Assembly: GCA_023055425.1 (NCBI GenBank)
Contig: JALGPY010000003.1
Span: 19,837,001 to 19,901,000, forward strand
Length of the DNA: 64,000 nucleotides
Reading direction: 5' to 3'
Origin: Linanthus parryae
Lineage: Eukaryota > Streptophyta > Magnoliopsida > Ericales > Polemoniaceae
Position numbers and translations under genes: made by a program. A model generated the notes under the pieces. That model was given only the letters and a program-made list of their open reading frames with translations. It searched no databases and had not been told where the DNA came from. Shown here piece after piece: positions 1 through 12,900 of this stretch (its first letter is position 1; each line of letters opens with the position of its first letter).

Positions 1-515
1 ACGTTTCTAGCAAAGCATTGCCAAGTGACTGATAGGTAATGTTGCAAATGTGCCAAACCCTTTACTTAAACGGCGTTGGATAACCTTGAAGGCCTATTTC
101 TAAATCACTGACATCTACTTTATTCTCCACTTCCTGGACATTTTCTTAGAAATCAATATTTTGTGAACAAGTCGGTCCACTAGAGTACGCCTTCGTCTCC
201 CAAGAATTCACTTTTAAAAGAAATAAATCAGGTGCCTAGTTTCTTGGGCATTTAGCATATTTATGGTCTTCCTTGCATTTGCTTCTTTAATCTTGCTAAA
301 GTTGTTTATGCTACTAGAAATATGAAGTTCCCTTGCCAGTTTGTAGTCGTCCTATTGTATTATTTTTCGTGTTGCCTATTATATCATATATCTGTTGCCT
401 TTGGTAGAGGATCAGTCTTCCATAAATTTCCGTAGCTACATGCAAATTCTCAATCAACTGAAGTTTAGTTTCTGATTGGCATGATAATGCAGTAATTCCC
501 AATTCTTATGTGTAG
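1..515 (+). other. Intron of the HSP70-16-like gene (5' part outside window)
   Basis: There is no convincing coding segment here. The stretch ends in a splice acceptor (TGTAG) immediately before the first visible exon at 516, so it is read as the 3' part of an intron whose donor lies left of the window. Confidence 0.6.
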
Positions 516-1566
516 GCTACTAATGAAATGAGAAAAGAGAAGGCCACCAGAAGAGAAGATATACCAGTTAGCGAGGTAGTATATGGTGGAATGACGAAAG
601 ATGAGCTCCATCAAGCACAAGAGAAGGAGCTTCAGTTGGCTCAACAAGACATAAGGGTTGAGCAAACTAAAGATAGGAAGAACACCCTAGAGTCTTTTGT
701 CTACGAAACACGGAGTAAGGTATGATTATGAAACTTATATGTCAATATACTGTTTTCCCCCTATATTTAGTAGTTTTCTGCTTTATGAATTAGCTCCCTG
801 CAACTTGCTAAGTTGATTGTTTGACAAAAAATCTTTTTGAACATCCATTAATCGTTATGACCCCAGTCCTCAAAACCGTTTTTTGGCGGATTAAAATATT
901 ATAAATATCATTGACTCAGTCGAACCACAAAATCGGGTGGAGTATTTCTGGAATCTGGTATGAACAATATACTGCTTTTCTGGGGCTCAGGACATGCCGA
1001 TGCACTTTACCTATCTACAGGGCTGTGTTTGGTTTCTGGATTTCAGAGACTTGAGTAAATGTAACCACAAAGACTACATGAGTTTTAGGTATAGGGTATT
1101 TTCTAGCACTACTTCTTCGTCTGTGATTCTTTTTCGGGATCACAAACCTCTGATATTTAAAACAAAAAATAGGGAATATCATTCATTGTCTACTTGTACC
1201 TATTTCATCTTAATTTTTTTTTAAACGGATAAAAACTTATATTCATATGTTCTGGATGATCTTTAACTCTCTAGTAGGGAATACTCAAGTGACTTCTTAG
1301 TACTGGCTGATATAGGCACACCACAAAATTTAACATACAGCCAGGTAATTGTGGTGTGAGAATGGTATGAGTGGTAACAACCGCACTTGCAGTAATTTGA
1401 CTCTACCTAGTTGGTTGCTGCTCTTAGGACCTTCTGGAGTGCCTATATCTTATTGTGATGTTCTTGAAAGAGTATGAACTATCAGTTCCTGTGTATAATA
1501 TGTTCTTACCTTTATAAATTATGGTTACCTATTTATATATAAAACCTTAATTTATAGACAAATATT

Positions 1567-1626
<60 letters not shown>

Positions 1627-4600
1627 GACTATCAACGTTGAAGATTGCTGCATCGGTTTTCAATAACAACCTGACTTTTGGCTCTTCATCTATGTGCTCA
1701 GTTTTGTTGCCCCTAGTGGTTATAAAGAACATCCTATATCTTTTGCTCGATGATTGTGGTTTTAACTCCCTTTCTAAAACAGATTCTGGCCTTATTTATG
1801 ACTATGGTTTAGGAACTCTAACGTGTAATGGCACACAATTTTTCCGGAAACCCAGAAAATGCACTTGTAGACAGTAAGTTGTGTTATCTGCGCGGAATGC
1901 AAAATTGAAGTGAGTTATCAGCAATTAAAGTTTTGGGACCCATGCCATTCACATGATTCCCTACCAAAAGTGGCCACATTTTGATTTTCAATTGTAAAGT
2001 TATTGCAGTTTACCTCTTTACATATTTGGTTCTCCTGAACACCATTTAAAAGTTTTCATCCAAATGAAGGGTAGGTTTATACATTCTTGTTTAAACTTCA
2101 CCTTTCCATTGTGATGCACGGGAACTCCATGTATGGTAAAGTCCCCGTTCCTGGAACGTCTCAAACTCCGCAACTCGTAGGGAATTCCCAGGAACGACCC
2201 TGGGATGTCACACGGCGTTCTCATAAAAATATCGAGTCCGGAACTTATGAGGAGCTTCCTCGGGATGCGTTCCCCCCTTTTGAAATGTTTAGGGGACATC
2301 CCCGGTTAAAATTTTAAAATCCGGGGGGTCATTTTTATGAATTTTACAGATATAGTGGGCATTACTTGTAAATAAAATATGTTGTGTATTACTAATCCTA
2401 CCACCTGAACTCAATCTAAACCCTAGCCGTATACATCCACAGAGAGAAAACGGTTTGGAGAGTATCAAGACTTCGAGACGACCTCAAAGACTTTGACGAC
2501 CTCCAATTTGTCAAGTACCTCCACATGTTTATTAAGTATGTGTTCTTATTGCCTCTGTTCTGAAACCTTCTTCTTGGTCATTCTCCCGGTGTTCGAATTT
2601 CGTCTCCCCAATCTCTAAAATTGCCGTTCCTGCGTTCCCGTTTTGTCTCTAAAATTGCTACATACGAATATTTACTTTGAATCCTTCAAAATTTCTTCAA
2701 ACCTTAACTCACTTTGTTCTAAATGTGGAACACAATTGAATAGCCAAATACTTGAAGAGCTACCATCTTTTGTGACAGCGAGGGCGGGTTCGTAAAAAAC
2801 AGTACATAACTCACTGCTCCCAAATAAACTGACTTCAAACTATAAGATAAAAAAATAAAATAAAACCTGGTAGTGGTGAAGTTTGCAAGTGACTTAAGCT
2901 TTGATGATGACATGAAATGTTCTTGGTGATATCGTGTTATCGATGTTATTTTCAAAATCTGAATTTAAATTTGAATTGTTGATAGGGTGCTCTGTTCTCA
3001 TTCCATTAGTTTGGATATCTTCTCAATTTAGCCATGAGAACCATAATTTCTAGGTCTACAGTAGCAAGTGGCAACTGATGTTTTCATTATTTGGTCTTTC
3101 TAACTTATTATTCGAAAAGACGAGTAAGTGATCTCTACGATTTAGGCCACATTTTTACTTTAGTTTCTCACAAATTTTAGGCCACATCTCTAAGATTTGG
3201 GCCCTTGCTTTATGAGAAATGATCTTCACAAAATTTGTGGTTGCCATTTCAATTTGACAACAAAGGATCAGCGAAATGGAGTTCCTTTCAGGTCCAAAAT
3301 TATAGGATTGGAAGAACAACAAACCCGATAAATTCTGAAATTGGTCAATAGCTTTCAACCCCACTTGTACAACCAATATAGTAGATTTGCCAATAGCGTG
3401 CAGCTTTATTTCTGGCTAACTTGTTCCTATATATATTGGATTTATGCTTTGGCTGTGAAACTAACACGAACACTCTACAGCTTTTAAGTTCTTACCGGAG
3501 CTTTGCTAGTGAGTCAGAGAAGGAAGGAATTTCAAGGAATCTGCAAGAGACAGAGGAATGGCTCTATGACGATGGAGATGATGAATCTGAAAATGTTTAC
3601 TCTCAGAAACTCGAGAATCTTAAAAAGGTGTTTATTTGCTTGGTTGACATATTACTCTCCTCTGCTATGTAGTTCACATGTAATTTAACTTATTCTGCTG
3701 TTTCCCCAGTTGGTAGATCCCATTGAAAATAGATTCAAAGATGAAGAGGCCCGAGTTGAAGCAACAAGAAGCCTACTAAATTGCATCGTGGAGTATCGTA
3801 TGGCTGTAGGATCACTTCCAGCCAATGAGAGAGATGCAGTAAGTTCCTTTCACCTAGCAGATGATAAAGATGGGATTTTCACAACGACTAGTGTTTGGGT
3901 GACCAACTGACTTGTCCGACTGTTTTGATTTCTCTTTCAGGTTATTAATGAGTGCAACAAAGCGGAGCAGTGGCTGCGAGAAAGAACCCAACAGCAGGAT
4001 TCATTGCCCAAGAATGCTGACCCAGTTTTATGGTCCAGTGAAATAAAGAGAAAAGCAGAAGCTCTCGATGCGTAAGATCCTTATACTATTTGCAAAATTT
4101 TAATAGAAATGCACGTCTTATAGTTGTGTTCGTGAGACCATTACTATCCACGCATAAGAAATTTATGAGAATAAGCAAGTCATTTTGTTACCGAGATTCT
4201 TATGTGGAGTATATCCACGTGTTGGATCTGATTTACCAGAATCCCCGGAAATTTTTGTTGATTATATATGTATATGGGTTTACAGAAAACTATAGCTAAA
4301 AGATCTTACTAGTTACTACTCTCACCAACAGATCATGCAGAAATGAGAAAACATCTGTTCCAAGTCATTTCAAGATCCTAAAGGCTGTAAAAGTGGTAAC
4401 TGCTCAATTAGTTTGCGACTTCTTATGACTTTGTGTAGTACTGTACAAGGAAGTAATTCTCCATTCCATGTACAAATATAAACATTAGGATCTCTTCCTA
4501 ATAAACACTCGTGTGTTTGGTCACATATACTGAGGAAAGACCATGAAGCATAACTGACCTACCAACATAACAAGTTTCACACCTTTTGGCCCGGAAGGGA

Positions 4601-5131
4601 TAGAACAAAATATTTAGTTATCATCACAATGGGAAGTGAGAACACGAGTTTGAAAAAGGGTCAGTGTTGATTATACAGACACAAATGTTAGCTTATTTTT
4701 CTAGTTGCAGTTGCTAATGTCCTGGTGAAACTAAGGTGTTAGCTTTTCAACTCTTGTTAGAGGTAGGGATGCTCCTGTTACTGACTGATACCATTAATAC
4801 TTTGGGGCTATTGCTAGTAAACCGTGTGATGACATGATTTAAAAATGCTCATCTGCTCATCTCACATGTATCTTAGAAGTCATATTGAGCAGGCAGGCTT
4901 GCCTTTTGTGCTGGTGGCTTGTGTTTTCATGTTCACAAGTAACTTATGAAGGCATAGAGAGCCGCTCTTTTCACAACTCATTCACTTTCATTTCTTCCCT
5001 TTTCTGTTAACTTAGTAGTGTTTGGTGTAATATGTTTCAGGATGTGCAAACATATATCCAGACCGCGGAGACACGAAGTCGCGAGGGAATTGGATCATAG
5101 AGACGACCAAGATGACATGCCTGTGGACTGA
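516..5131 (+). CDS. HSP70-16: Hsp110/SSE-type chaperone, HSP70-16-like, last five exons
   Basis: These are the 3' exons of an Hsp70-superfamily chaperone of the Hsp110/SSE branch, which acts in the cytosol or nucleus as a nucleotide-exchange factor and holdase for Hsp70. Exons read from GT-AG sites are 516-719, 3481-3627, 3710-3838, 3941-4071 and 5041-5131, with the stop TGA at 5129-5131. Together they give about 233 residues. The first exon carries the strand-to-helix boundary of the substrate-binding domain (IPVSEVVYGG). The later exons form the helical lid, with ETEEWLYDDGDDESENVY, DPIENRFKD, and AEQWLRE followed by SLPKNADP. The short C-terminus ends DDMPVD. From memory, the motif order and acidic end match Arabidopsis HSP70-16 better than HSP70-14/15, which have longer tails. 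The ATPase domain and start codon lie left of the window. No frameshift or internal stop was seen, so the gene looks functional. Confidence 0.88.
720..3480 (+). other. Long intron of the HSP70-16-like gene
   Basis: This 2.76-kb intron lies between the K codon ending at 719 and the L codon at 3481. It contains a CT microsatellite at 1569-1622. The stretch around 2090-2340 is GC-richer than its surroundings and may be an old transposon, but I could not identify terminal repeats. No coding exon is supported. Confidence 0.6.
1569..1622. repeat. (CT)27 microsatellite
   Basis: An uninterrupted CT dinucleotide run of 54 bases in the chaperone intron. Read on the other strand it gives an arginine/glutamate repeat ORF, which is an artefact. 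Confidence 0.97.
4072..5040 (+). other. Last intron of the HSP70-16-like gene
   Basis: The donor GTAAG is at 4072 and the acceptor TTTCAG ends at 5040. The split alanine codon (GC at 4070-4071 plus G at 5041) keeps the reading frame. Nothing else is recognised in it. Confidence 0.7.
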
Positions 5132-5700
5132 TATGCATACCTCAACTCCAAATTGTGATTCCAGCAAACCAAATCATCGCCTTGAAGTGGATTTTGGCAC
5201 AGAATAGTTATTACATCATCAAATTGTCTTTTACTAATCAGGAATTGTATAATCTCACCATTCTTTTTCATACTATAGCAATATCCAAATGTCTGATCTG
5301 AGAAGAAAATTTTGTCTGTTGGTTTATCACAGTAAGCTTTAATTGTTCTTCGAGGGTTCTTACCGCGTTTGTTGCTTTGTAAGAAGCTGTATTTATCATG
5401 CTATCATCGGGTGTTTGAATCCTTTCCCCGTTACATCTTATTGTAATGAGAAAACATACTAGCTTTTGTATTAAAAGCACGATATGTGTTCCGCGATCAT
5501 AAATTTAGATGCTCTGTGAATCTTTTTTTGTATGTTCCTTTGTTCTTCCTTGCTGCAAGTTTTAGAAACGCAGATGGGATTCCATAACCTATTCGGCCTG
5601 AAGTGAATGCAACCATGTGGGAAAACATCGCTGTTGTGGTCGTTGTGTTATTGTGATGTTTTTTTACCAGTCAATGTTTTGAAGTTTGTTCATAAAACTA

Positions 5701-5960
5701 CTTCCTCCGTTTCTTCTGAAATGTTCTGCTTTGACTTTTAAGTCCGTAATTGGGTCACTTTGACTCGGTGATTTAGATAGCAAAATGATACCATTTTTTG
5801 AATTTTTTTTCGTGATGTTGTAAGCTAAAGTGTACTATACACGACTATGCAAAGATTACTAATTCCTTGTATCGTTTTCTTAATCAAGTCTCCGGGTCGA
5901 AATGACGCAGTAAATAGTGACAAAAAGTGAAGTAGGCTGAAAGAGAAGAAAAAAGGTAGT
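5701..5960. mobile_element. Stowaway-type MITE, copy 1
   Basis: The element is 260 bp and flanked by TA on both sides (5699-5700, 5961-5962), the target duplication of Tc1/mariner-derived Stowaway MITEs. It begins CTTCCTCCGTTTCTTCT and ends in an imperfect inverted copy. Most of its length folds back on itself. For example, GTCACTTTGACTCGGTGA near 5755 pairs with an inverted copy near 5905. It is too small to code for a transposase. A related copy lies at 10154-10409. Confidence 0.85.
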
Positions 5961-6824
5961 ATATAATAACTGATTTCAGACCTGGTTTTCACTTATTTTT
6001 ATTTTGAAACACACTACTTTTGAGTACTTGGTGTTTAGCCTCACTCTGTCGCAGGTTATGTGCTATGTTCGACTTCTTAGACTAACTTTAACTAGGTGAG
6101 TTGAGTAGTGAAAGGATAGAGTAATCTTGGTTTAACAAAAAGTAAATAACTGACACGAGCTTGTTAGCCTTTTTATTATAGATTATGAATATAACATTAT
6201 GAAAATGTGATATGAATATAAAATTATGGAAATTTTAACAAGTTGTCGTTTTGTACTGGAATCACCTAGTCTGAACTTGTCTAAAAAGACAGACTGTGAT
6301 GAAGGGAGTACAATACAACCAGCTCATATCCATGTATTTTTTTAGTGTGAAATAGGCGGCGTCCTCCGACCGGTAGCCAAATATAATCCTCCCGAGACGC
6401 AGAGATCACTGAAGTGAGTTTTCTCTCTTGACAAAGTTATTTTCCATGCGTAAGCGCCAGTGTTCAAATACCTAGATTTCATTTTTTAGAGATCCAACCA
6501 TCTACCAGTTGTGTCAAACTCTGTTAGTTAAACTCGCATATTTAACTTACAACAATTGTTGCTCTATGTCCCAACATTTTAAAACATCAAAGTTTGTAAA
6601 GCTATAGGACAAGAGACAGTTTCCAACATTTCAAGCTTCAACATTTTCAACATGTTGCAAGCATAAGATACAAATTAAGCCAAAAAAGTTGCTCCCTACA
6701 ACACTGTTTCCATTTTTAGTAACTTCCATTTCTTGAGAATTATGTAGCTATAACATGTTCCTCTTTCTGGGCTGCTATAGTTTTGGTAACCACCATAAGA
6801 GAAAGTTTCAGCAGAAGAGCGAGT

Positions 6825-6830
6825 TTTATT
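6825..6830 (-). terminator. Putative polyadenylation signal of the MATE gene
   Basis: AATAAA read on the minus strand, about 80 bases past the MATE stop codon. The position is typical for a plant near-upstream element. There is no transcript evidence. Confidence 0.4.
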
Positions 6831-6908
6831 TGTTTGCTATCTCTTCATCAAATGGCCGGTTTAAATCATTACTGATAATTAGCCCATCTGCTGGCTCCAA
6901 CATGCATT

Positions 6909-9900
6909 TCACAGTCGATAAGAAGTGTTGTTATCTGGAGCTTCTTTCGAAGCAGCTTTGGCGTGATCTTCCAAAAGCGGCCGCTTTATGTCTTCCCATG
7001 TATCTAACCGCTTCTTAGCTTTCTCCACCTAAGAAATTAACCCATGGCGAAACAATTTAGTGACACAATTTTTTAAATCTTCTTATGAATTACAAAATGA
7101 AATAGGAGAATTGTCGCACAAGTTACCTCATCTTCCCAGTCTGTTCGGAACGTCGTCCACACCAAGATGGCTGTTTGCATCATCGTCCCTCCTATCATTC
7201 CCGACCATATGCCCTAGTAAAGACATAAAAATTATCTACTGTCATCATAATTGGCGGAGCCTGAACATTGTTACTGCCAGTGCATAATTTTTTATAATAT
7301 CATTCGACGGGTATTAATAAAAATATATGAACTCAGCCTGAACACTTATACAGTAATTTTTACCTTGGCACCATATCCAAGCTTAAAGCCAAAAAGACAA
7401 CCAATAGGTATTCCGACAACGTAATAGCAACCAACATTCACATACGCGACAAAAGCCTGCCATCCACACCCAACAGCCACACCTTCGCAAACACATAATG
7501 TCATGTTAAATCCCCGTATACTTAATCTTTTTATAATTTTGGATATCAAGAAGAAAAAATTATTACCAGACAAAACTGGTTGGACGCCGTTGAGGATGAG
7601 AGTGACTGCCAAGAATGGGATAAGATCGGAAACTGCATCGGCCACATTATCACCGGGAGTGAAAGCATAGCTTATGGTGTCGCGTAACAAGAGCACAATT
7701 ATAGCTTCTACTATAGCAACTACTAAAGATACCGAGTTCACTACCAGCACAGAGAAGCCTGCGGATTTAGGGTTCCCAGCTCCCAACTCATTTCCAACCC
7801 TTACACTGATACAATTATCCATATGTTAGACCCTTGAAAGTGTGTATATATATAACCAGAACAGAATGACGTGACACTGACATTTTTATAAAAAGATCAA
7901 GTATCTTATATTAATTGCAATTTCTTACATGAAATTGCAACTACAAAGTCCCGAGGAGAACTCACCTTGCAGCTGCATTGAAGCCAACCGAAGCCATGAA
8001 GCATATCCCGTTTATAGACATGCTGCATCCATCAAATCAAACAGCAAAATCGAAAATTTCAGAAATTTGAGTCCACATTGCGATTTCTTCTGTAATGGTA
8101 AGCTTAAGTGCTTCACAAACTCCTAATAGGTGGTCTTCAATTAATCATGTCATTTCGAGAAAGAACACTTTCACCCCTTCAGTTTGAGAAATGACACTTT
8201 CACCCCTTAAATGTGCGGAATTTCAAATAATTTACCGTCCTTGATTCTAGCACCTTTAGTCTGAAAATAGTTTTGAAGACAAATTTACTGTCACCCTATA
8301 TCATGCATAAAGCTTTACAATACCCTTGTGTAACCCCATATTTCGAACTGTATGGGGGTAAATGTGTCCCAAAAACTATTTTTAATGCAAGAACCAACTC
8401 CAAACTAGCAATGTCACAATAAGTGGTGTAACTTTTCTGAAGTTCGGCAAACTAAAGAGGTGAACGTGTTTTTTTCGAAACTAGAAGCGAATGAAAATGT
8501 CAATCAGTGATACTCGAGGAGGTAAAGGTGTCTTTCACTCAATTTAAATTGAGGAGAACATAAAACAAATTAGAGCGACAACTCACCAGACAGTAAGAGC
8601 GTCTAAAGAGAGTTCAGGGTTCTCCAGCAATCCAGCAATGAGAACCAGAATCTGAAAGTACCAAGTCTCCAAGCAGAGCATTACAGCAGAACCAGAGGAT
8701 AACTTCACAAAATCCCAAAGCCCAGAAAAAGCTTCCACTCTGAGCCCAGTCCAAGTGTCCCTACACTTTTCACTCATAACAATGTAAGCAAACTGGGCCC
8801 CAACAATGATCCACCAAGACAAGCTCAGGACCAGTGAGGCCCCAAATAGACCCATACCGATCTTGTACACCGCGACCCAGCTTAAGATCACATGCACCAC
8901 CAACGTGGCAGCTGATATGTACATGCTGGGTGCAATAATGCTCTGTGATTGGAGGAATTTCTGTATGGGGAAGTTGATCGCGTAGGCGAAGATCTGCGGT
9001 ATGAGGCCGTAGACGAACACTGCCGCTAGCGATGCGATCGTTGTTGGTTCTCCTAGGAAGAGCAAGATCGGTTTTGATAAGAGGTAGATCACTGTTATTG
9101 GGAGGGCAGTTAGGGTGAGGACGATGGTTGATCTTTGGAGGTAGACGCCAAGCATTTCGTATTTGTGGGCTCCGAATGCTTGGCCACAAAGAGTCTCCAC
9201 TGCACTTCCCATTCCGAGCTGCACAAATGGACCAAAATATAATTCAAACGTATGGAAGACTCGAACCACTAAAAAAATTGCAAGATAAGTACTTATCAAT
9301 TCTAGAAAGACTTTTTCGGTCCAGACGCATAAACTGGGGCAGAGTTGAAGACTTAAAGAATGGGGTCAAGCCGCAGCTTAGTCTGAATAGAAACAATGTT
9401 GTAAGAAGATACCCTGGCTTGGTCCAACTCGATTATTTAAGAGTCATATTTGCCAATTTTATGATTTTTTAATGACATTTCAATTATTAATTAGGACGTC
9501 AATTTAAACCCGATTCGTGTATATCATTTTCTAAAATGCATTTTTTATATTTTATTTTGAAGATACCCTGACTTGGTCAAACTCGACTGTTTAAGAGTCA
9601 AAATTATGATTTTTAGCTATTTAAGTCCGGTTTGTGAACTAATTTTGTAAGTTTATTGACTGTTGAATGTTTTTGTATGAAAACCTAGAGCCTGATCTCT
9701 TGTTTCGACCATCATTCCCTTTGCTTATGCTGCTTGATCACGCCTGCACTGTAACCGCTACATGCCCAACGTCATATGTTTGTGCAAGTTTAGTCCCATT
9801 TTCCTTGAGCAATTTCTCAAGGTGGCGCATATGGTCTATTTTTCTAGCAAAGAAGATCCCCTATTGTGTAGGGGTGCACACAGATCGGATTGGTCTGAAT

Positions 9901-12900
9901 TGGGGTTGAAATAAATCCGATCCGCCATTTACGGATCGACAAAATATAGTCTGATCCGATCCACGGCTTCGCGGATCAGGTGGTGTAATGAGCGGACCGT
10001 AAATAATTGAAATTATTTTCAAATACGTTCAAGTAATATATTAAAAAAATATATAACAACCACTTTATATATTTCAGTTACCTTACAAAATATCTTCCTC
10101 CGTATATTAAAATTATACATTGCAACAGTGATGTATAATTACGTTAGTTAATACCATTTCGTCTCAGCTCTTTATTTGAATTTTTAACACGTATCTATGT
10201 CACTTTGACTAGGTGATTTAGATACAAAAAAATACAATTTTTTTTTTTTTATAATTTTGTCTCTGTGTTATAGTGTAATTTTTACTATACAACATAATGA
10301 AGAAAAATAAAAAAAATTGCATCATTTTGCTATCCAAATCACCGGGTCAAAGTGACCCAGTAAATAGTGGTAAAAGTCAAGTTAAGGAGAAAGAGTTGGG
10401 ACATAGTGGTACGAGTTTGTAACATTATAACAAATTGCATTGAAGAAAATAGTAAAAATAAGATATTTGTCAGTATAAACGGATCGCCAATTGTGCCCAC
10501 TTAAATCCCTCGAAGAGATCCAAGTGTGCACCTCAAGTAGAGAATAGAAATACAGAGAGATGTAGGGTGTGTGTAGGGAGAGAGTAAGCACTGGTAACCG
10601 CTCGAGAGAGAGCCAGTAGGCTGAGAGAGAGTATGTTGCTTAGAGTTCCAAGAGCTGAGATGTATTAGTCTGTACACAGTGTTGTAATGAGAAGCTAACG
10701 ATCCTACATATAGTGGGGAAGTGACCGTTGAGGGGATTAATGCACCATAAATGGCGGCTTAATGATAGAATCCCAACGGCACATTCGAACGTGTATATAG
10801 GAACCGTTACGTATCTGCCCGCAAGTATCGGAGACCATTATGAGATCAGCCGCATTTATGGGACACGTAAGCCTAGAACCTATCAGTCAGTTACCAGAGG
10901 TCGCACGCGAGCTTGGTTGTCGCACACTCGCGAGGGCCTTTACCTAGCCTCCAAACCACTAACTCCCTACAGGTCCCGTGTTGGTACGCGAGGGCCCTGT
11001 CTCGCAGCCCCCACGTGGACAAGCATAGGTAGTTGTCCGGTGTTTATGGAGGACGGCTAAGTGTGCTGGATTGCTTCCACGTGGCTGTGATATGTCTGTC
11101 CAGAAAGCACAATCTACATTAGCCTCCTTTTACGCGAATGTCACGCGTGCGTCCGTTGTGCAGTCGCGCAAAATCAACCGTGCGTGAACCCCTCGCAGAT
11201 TCTTTTGAATTCGAATTCTTGTAGCCCCCAGTCATAGCCATGATTACCTAGGGTTTAGAAGCGCCGTTTAGCTTCTGACGAAGCGTGGTCAGTGCGAAGC
11301 TAATCAGACGCCATCCATGATTTTTTACCTATTTTCGAGGCATGGATAGCTGATAGGTCGTCAATTTTGCCGAATTCCAAAGCGTCGCTGACTCACCAGA
11401 CGTCAGTAGCCGTAACTCTTCAATCTGAAGGATTATTTAAACCCTTTTCTCTCTTCAATTAGAACTTTTCCATTGTTGTTGCTTCCGAGTTCGTATGCAT
11501 GAGAGAGAATCCTCAGATTGAAGCAGAAACCTTCGATCAAGTTCTTGATCAACTCATTTACACTTTTTCTCAAGCGATTCAAGCTCTCAATTGTCAATAC
11601 GGTGAGTATTTATAACCCATTTTGAAAATTTTGTGGTTGAGTTTTGCGGATACTCTTCTCCCGCTTTTTTCTTTCCTCTTGCATGTCGTTGATTTGTAAT
11701 CTGCTGCTTTATGCCCATAGAAATGGTCCCAAAGAAGTCAAACTAGGAGGCCGTTGAAGTGCAGGAGCTTCGCAAAGAATTTTGGTGCAAGGCTCTGTTA
11801 GATTTTGGTGATTCAAACCTACCATTGAAAATTGACTTGGTCCAATGCGGCTAAGGATTGTTTCCTTATTTGTTTTGGAATTGTTTCCTTGTTCATTTTG
11901 GAATTGTTTCCTTGTTCGTTTTGGCAACGTTTGGACGTTGCTTTGGGAACAAGTCACTAGTTTAGGCCTATATATGGGTTTATGACTCTTCTATTGACAT
12001 GTGTGGTGTGTCTTGGATTGTAATTGGCTCTCTCATCAATAAAATTGGTTCGTTCTGGTCGTGGATGTAGCTAGCCTCAAAGCTAGTGAACCACGTTATA
12101 TCGTTGTGTTGTTCTTCATCTTGTTCTTCGTCTAAATCACTCTTCTTGGTCCCCAACAACTGGGCATCGTGCTTCCACATCGTTTTCTAACAAGTGGTAT
12201 CAGATCCTGGTTGTTGGGTTGGGTTTGTTGGTGAAGAGTAATGGCGAAATCGTTTGGGATGAAGATCTATCGTGTTGATGAGAATATTGTTGACACACCC
12301 ACCACCAAGTTCCTTATTGGGGGAACTATTGAGTTCCTTGTTGTGGGAGCTATCGGGTTCCTTTTTGGGAGAACAATCGGGTTCCTTATTGGGGGAGCTA
12401 TTGGGTTTTTTTTCATGGAGCATCGGGCACGCATTCTAGCGCGAATTTGGAGGTTCACGTGCAATTGGCGTTCCGGCGCAATCGGGCTCCCAACATGGAG
12501 CATTGGGCGCGTGGATCTAAATTGGGCTCATCCGTTGCAAGAACTCGTAAGAATTGGAGCATCGGCATGGAGCGATATTGTTCGGGCCGCTAGGAGGATT
12601 CAAGTCAAGGTGGAGACGGCTCGGATCAACCGGCGGATTTGGCTTGTGGCATGGAGCAATTGATGTGTCTTGTTGGCACACAATTGATTGGTGACGCGTT
12701 ATTGGGCGTGGATTGTTTGGGTGCATGTTATTGGGCATGTATTGATTGGTAGCGTGTTATTGTGCACGCATTGGTTGTTGGCACGTTATTGAGCGTGTCT
12801 CGTTTGGCGTCTTGGTGCGGTATATTGGCGGCGCAATTGGCATGACATTGATTGATAGACACTTTCATCATCAAGTGTCATTGTGATGATTTTGGGGAGA

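Larger units (their letters stand above)
5132..6908. other. Intergenic space between convergent genes
   Basis: This stretch holds the 3' untranslated region of the chaperone gene, a Stowaway MITE (5701-5960), and the 3' untranslated region of the MATE gene at its right edge. The remainder (5961-6800) is AT-rich with no coding evidence. Confidence 0.6.

Noticed and set aside
1547..1732. Arginine/glutamate repeat ORF
   Set aside because: Translation of the CT microsatellite.
8770..9189. 139-residue minus-strand ORF overlapping MATE exon 2
   Set aside because: It is a shadow frame of the transporter exon, whose own frame matches the MATE family throughout.
10728..11060. 110-residue ORF (and its twin at 22632-22937)
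   Set aside because: Both lie inside the paired LTRs of the Tat-like element and exist because the repeat is duplicated. There is no domain or coding signal.
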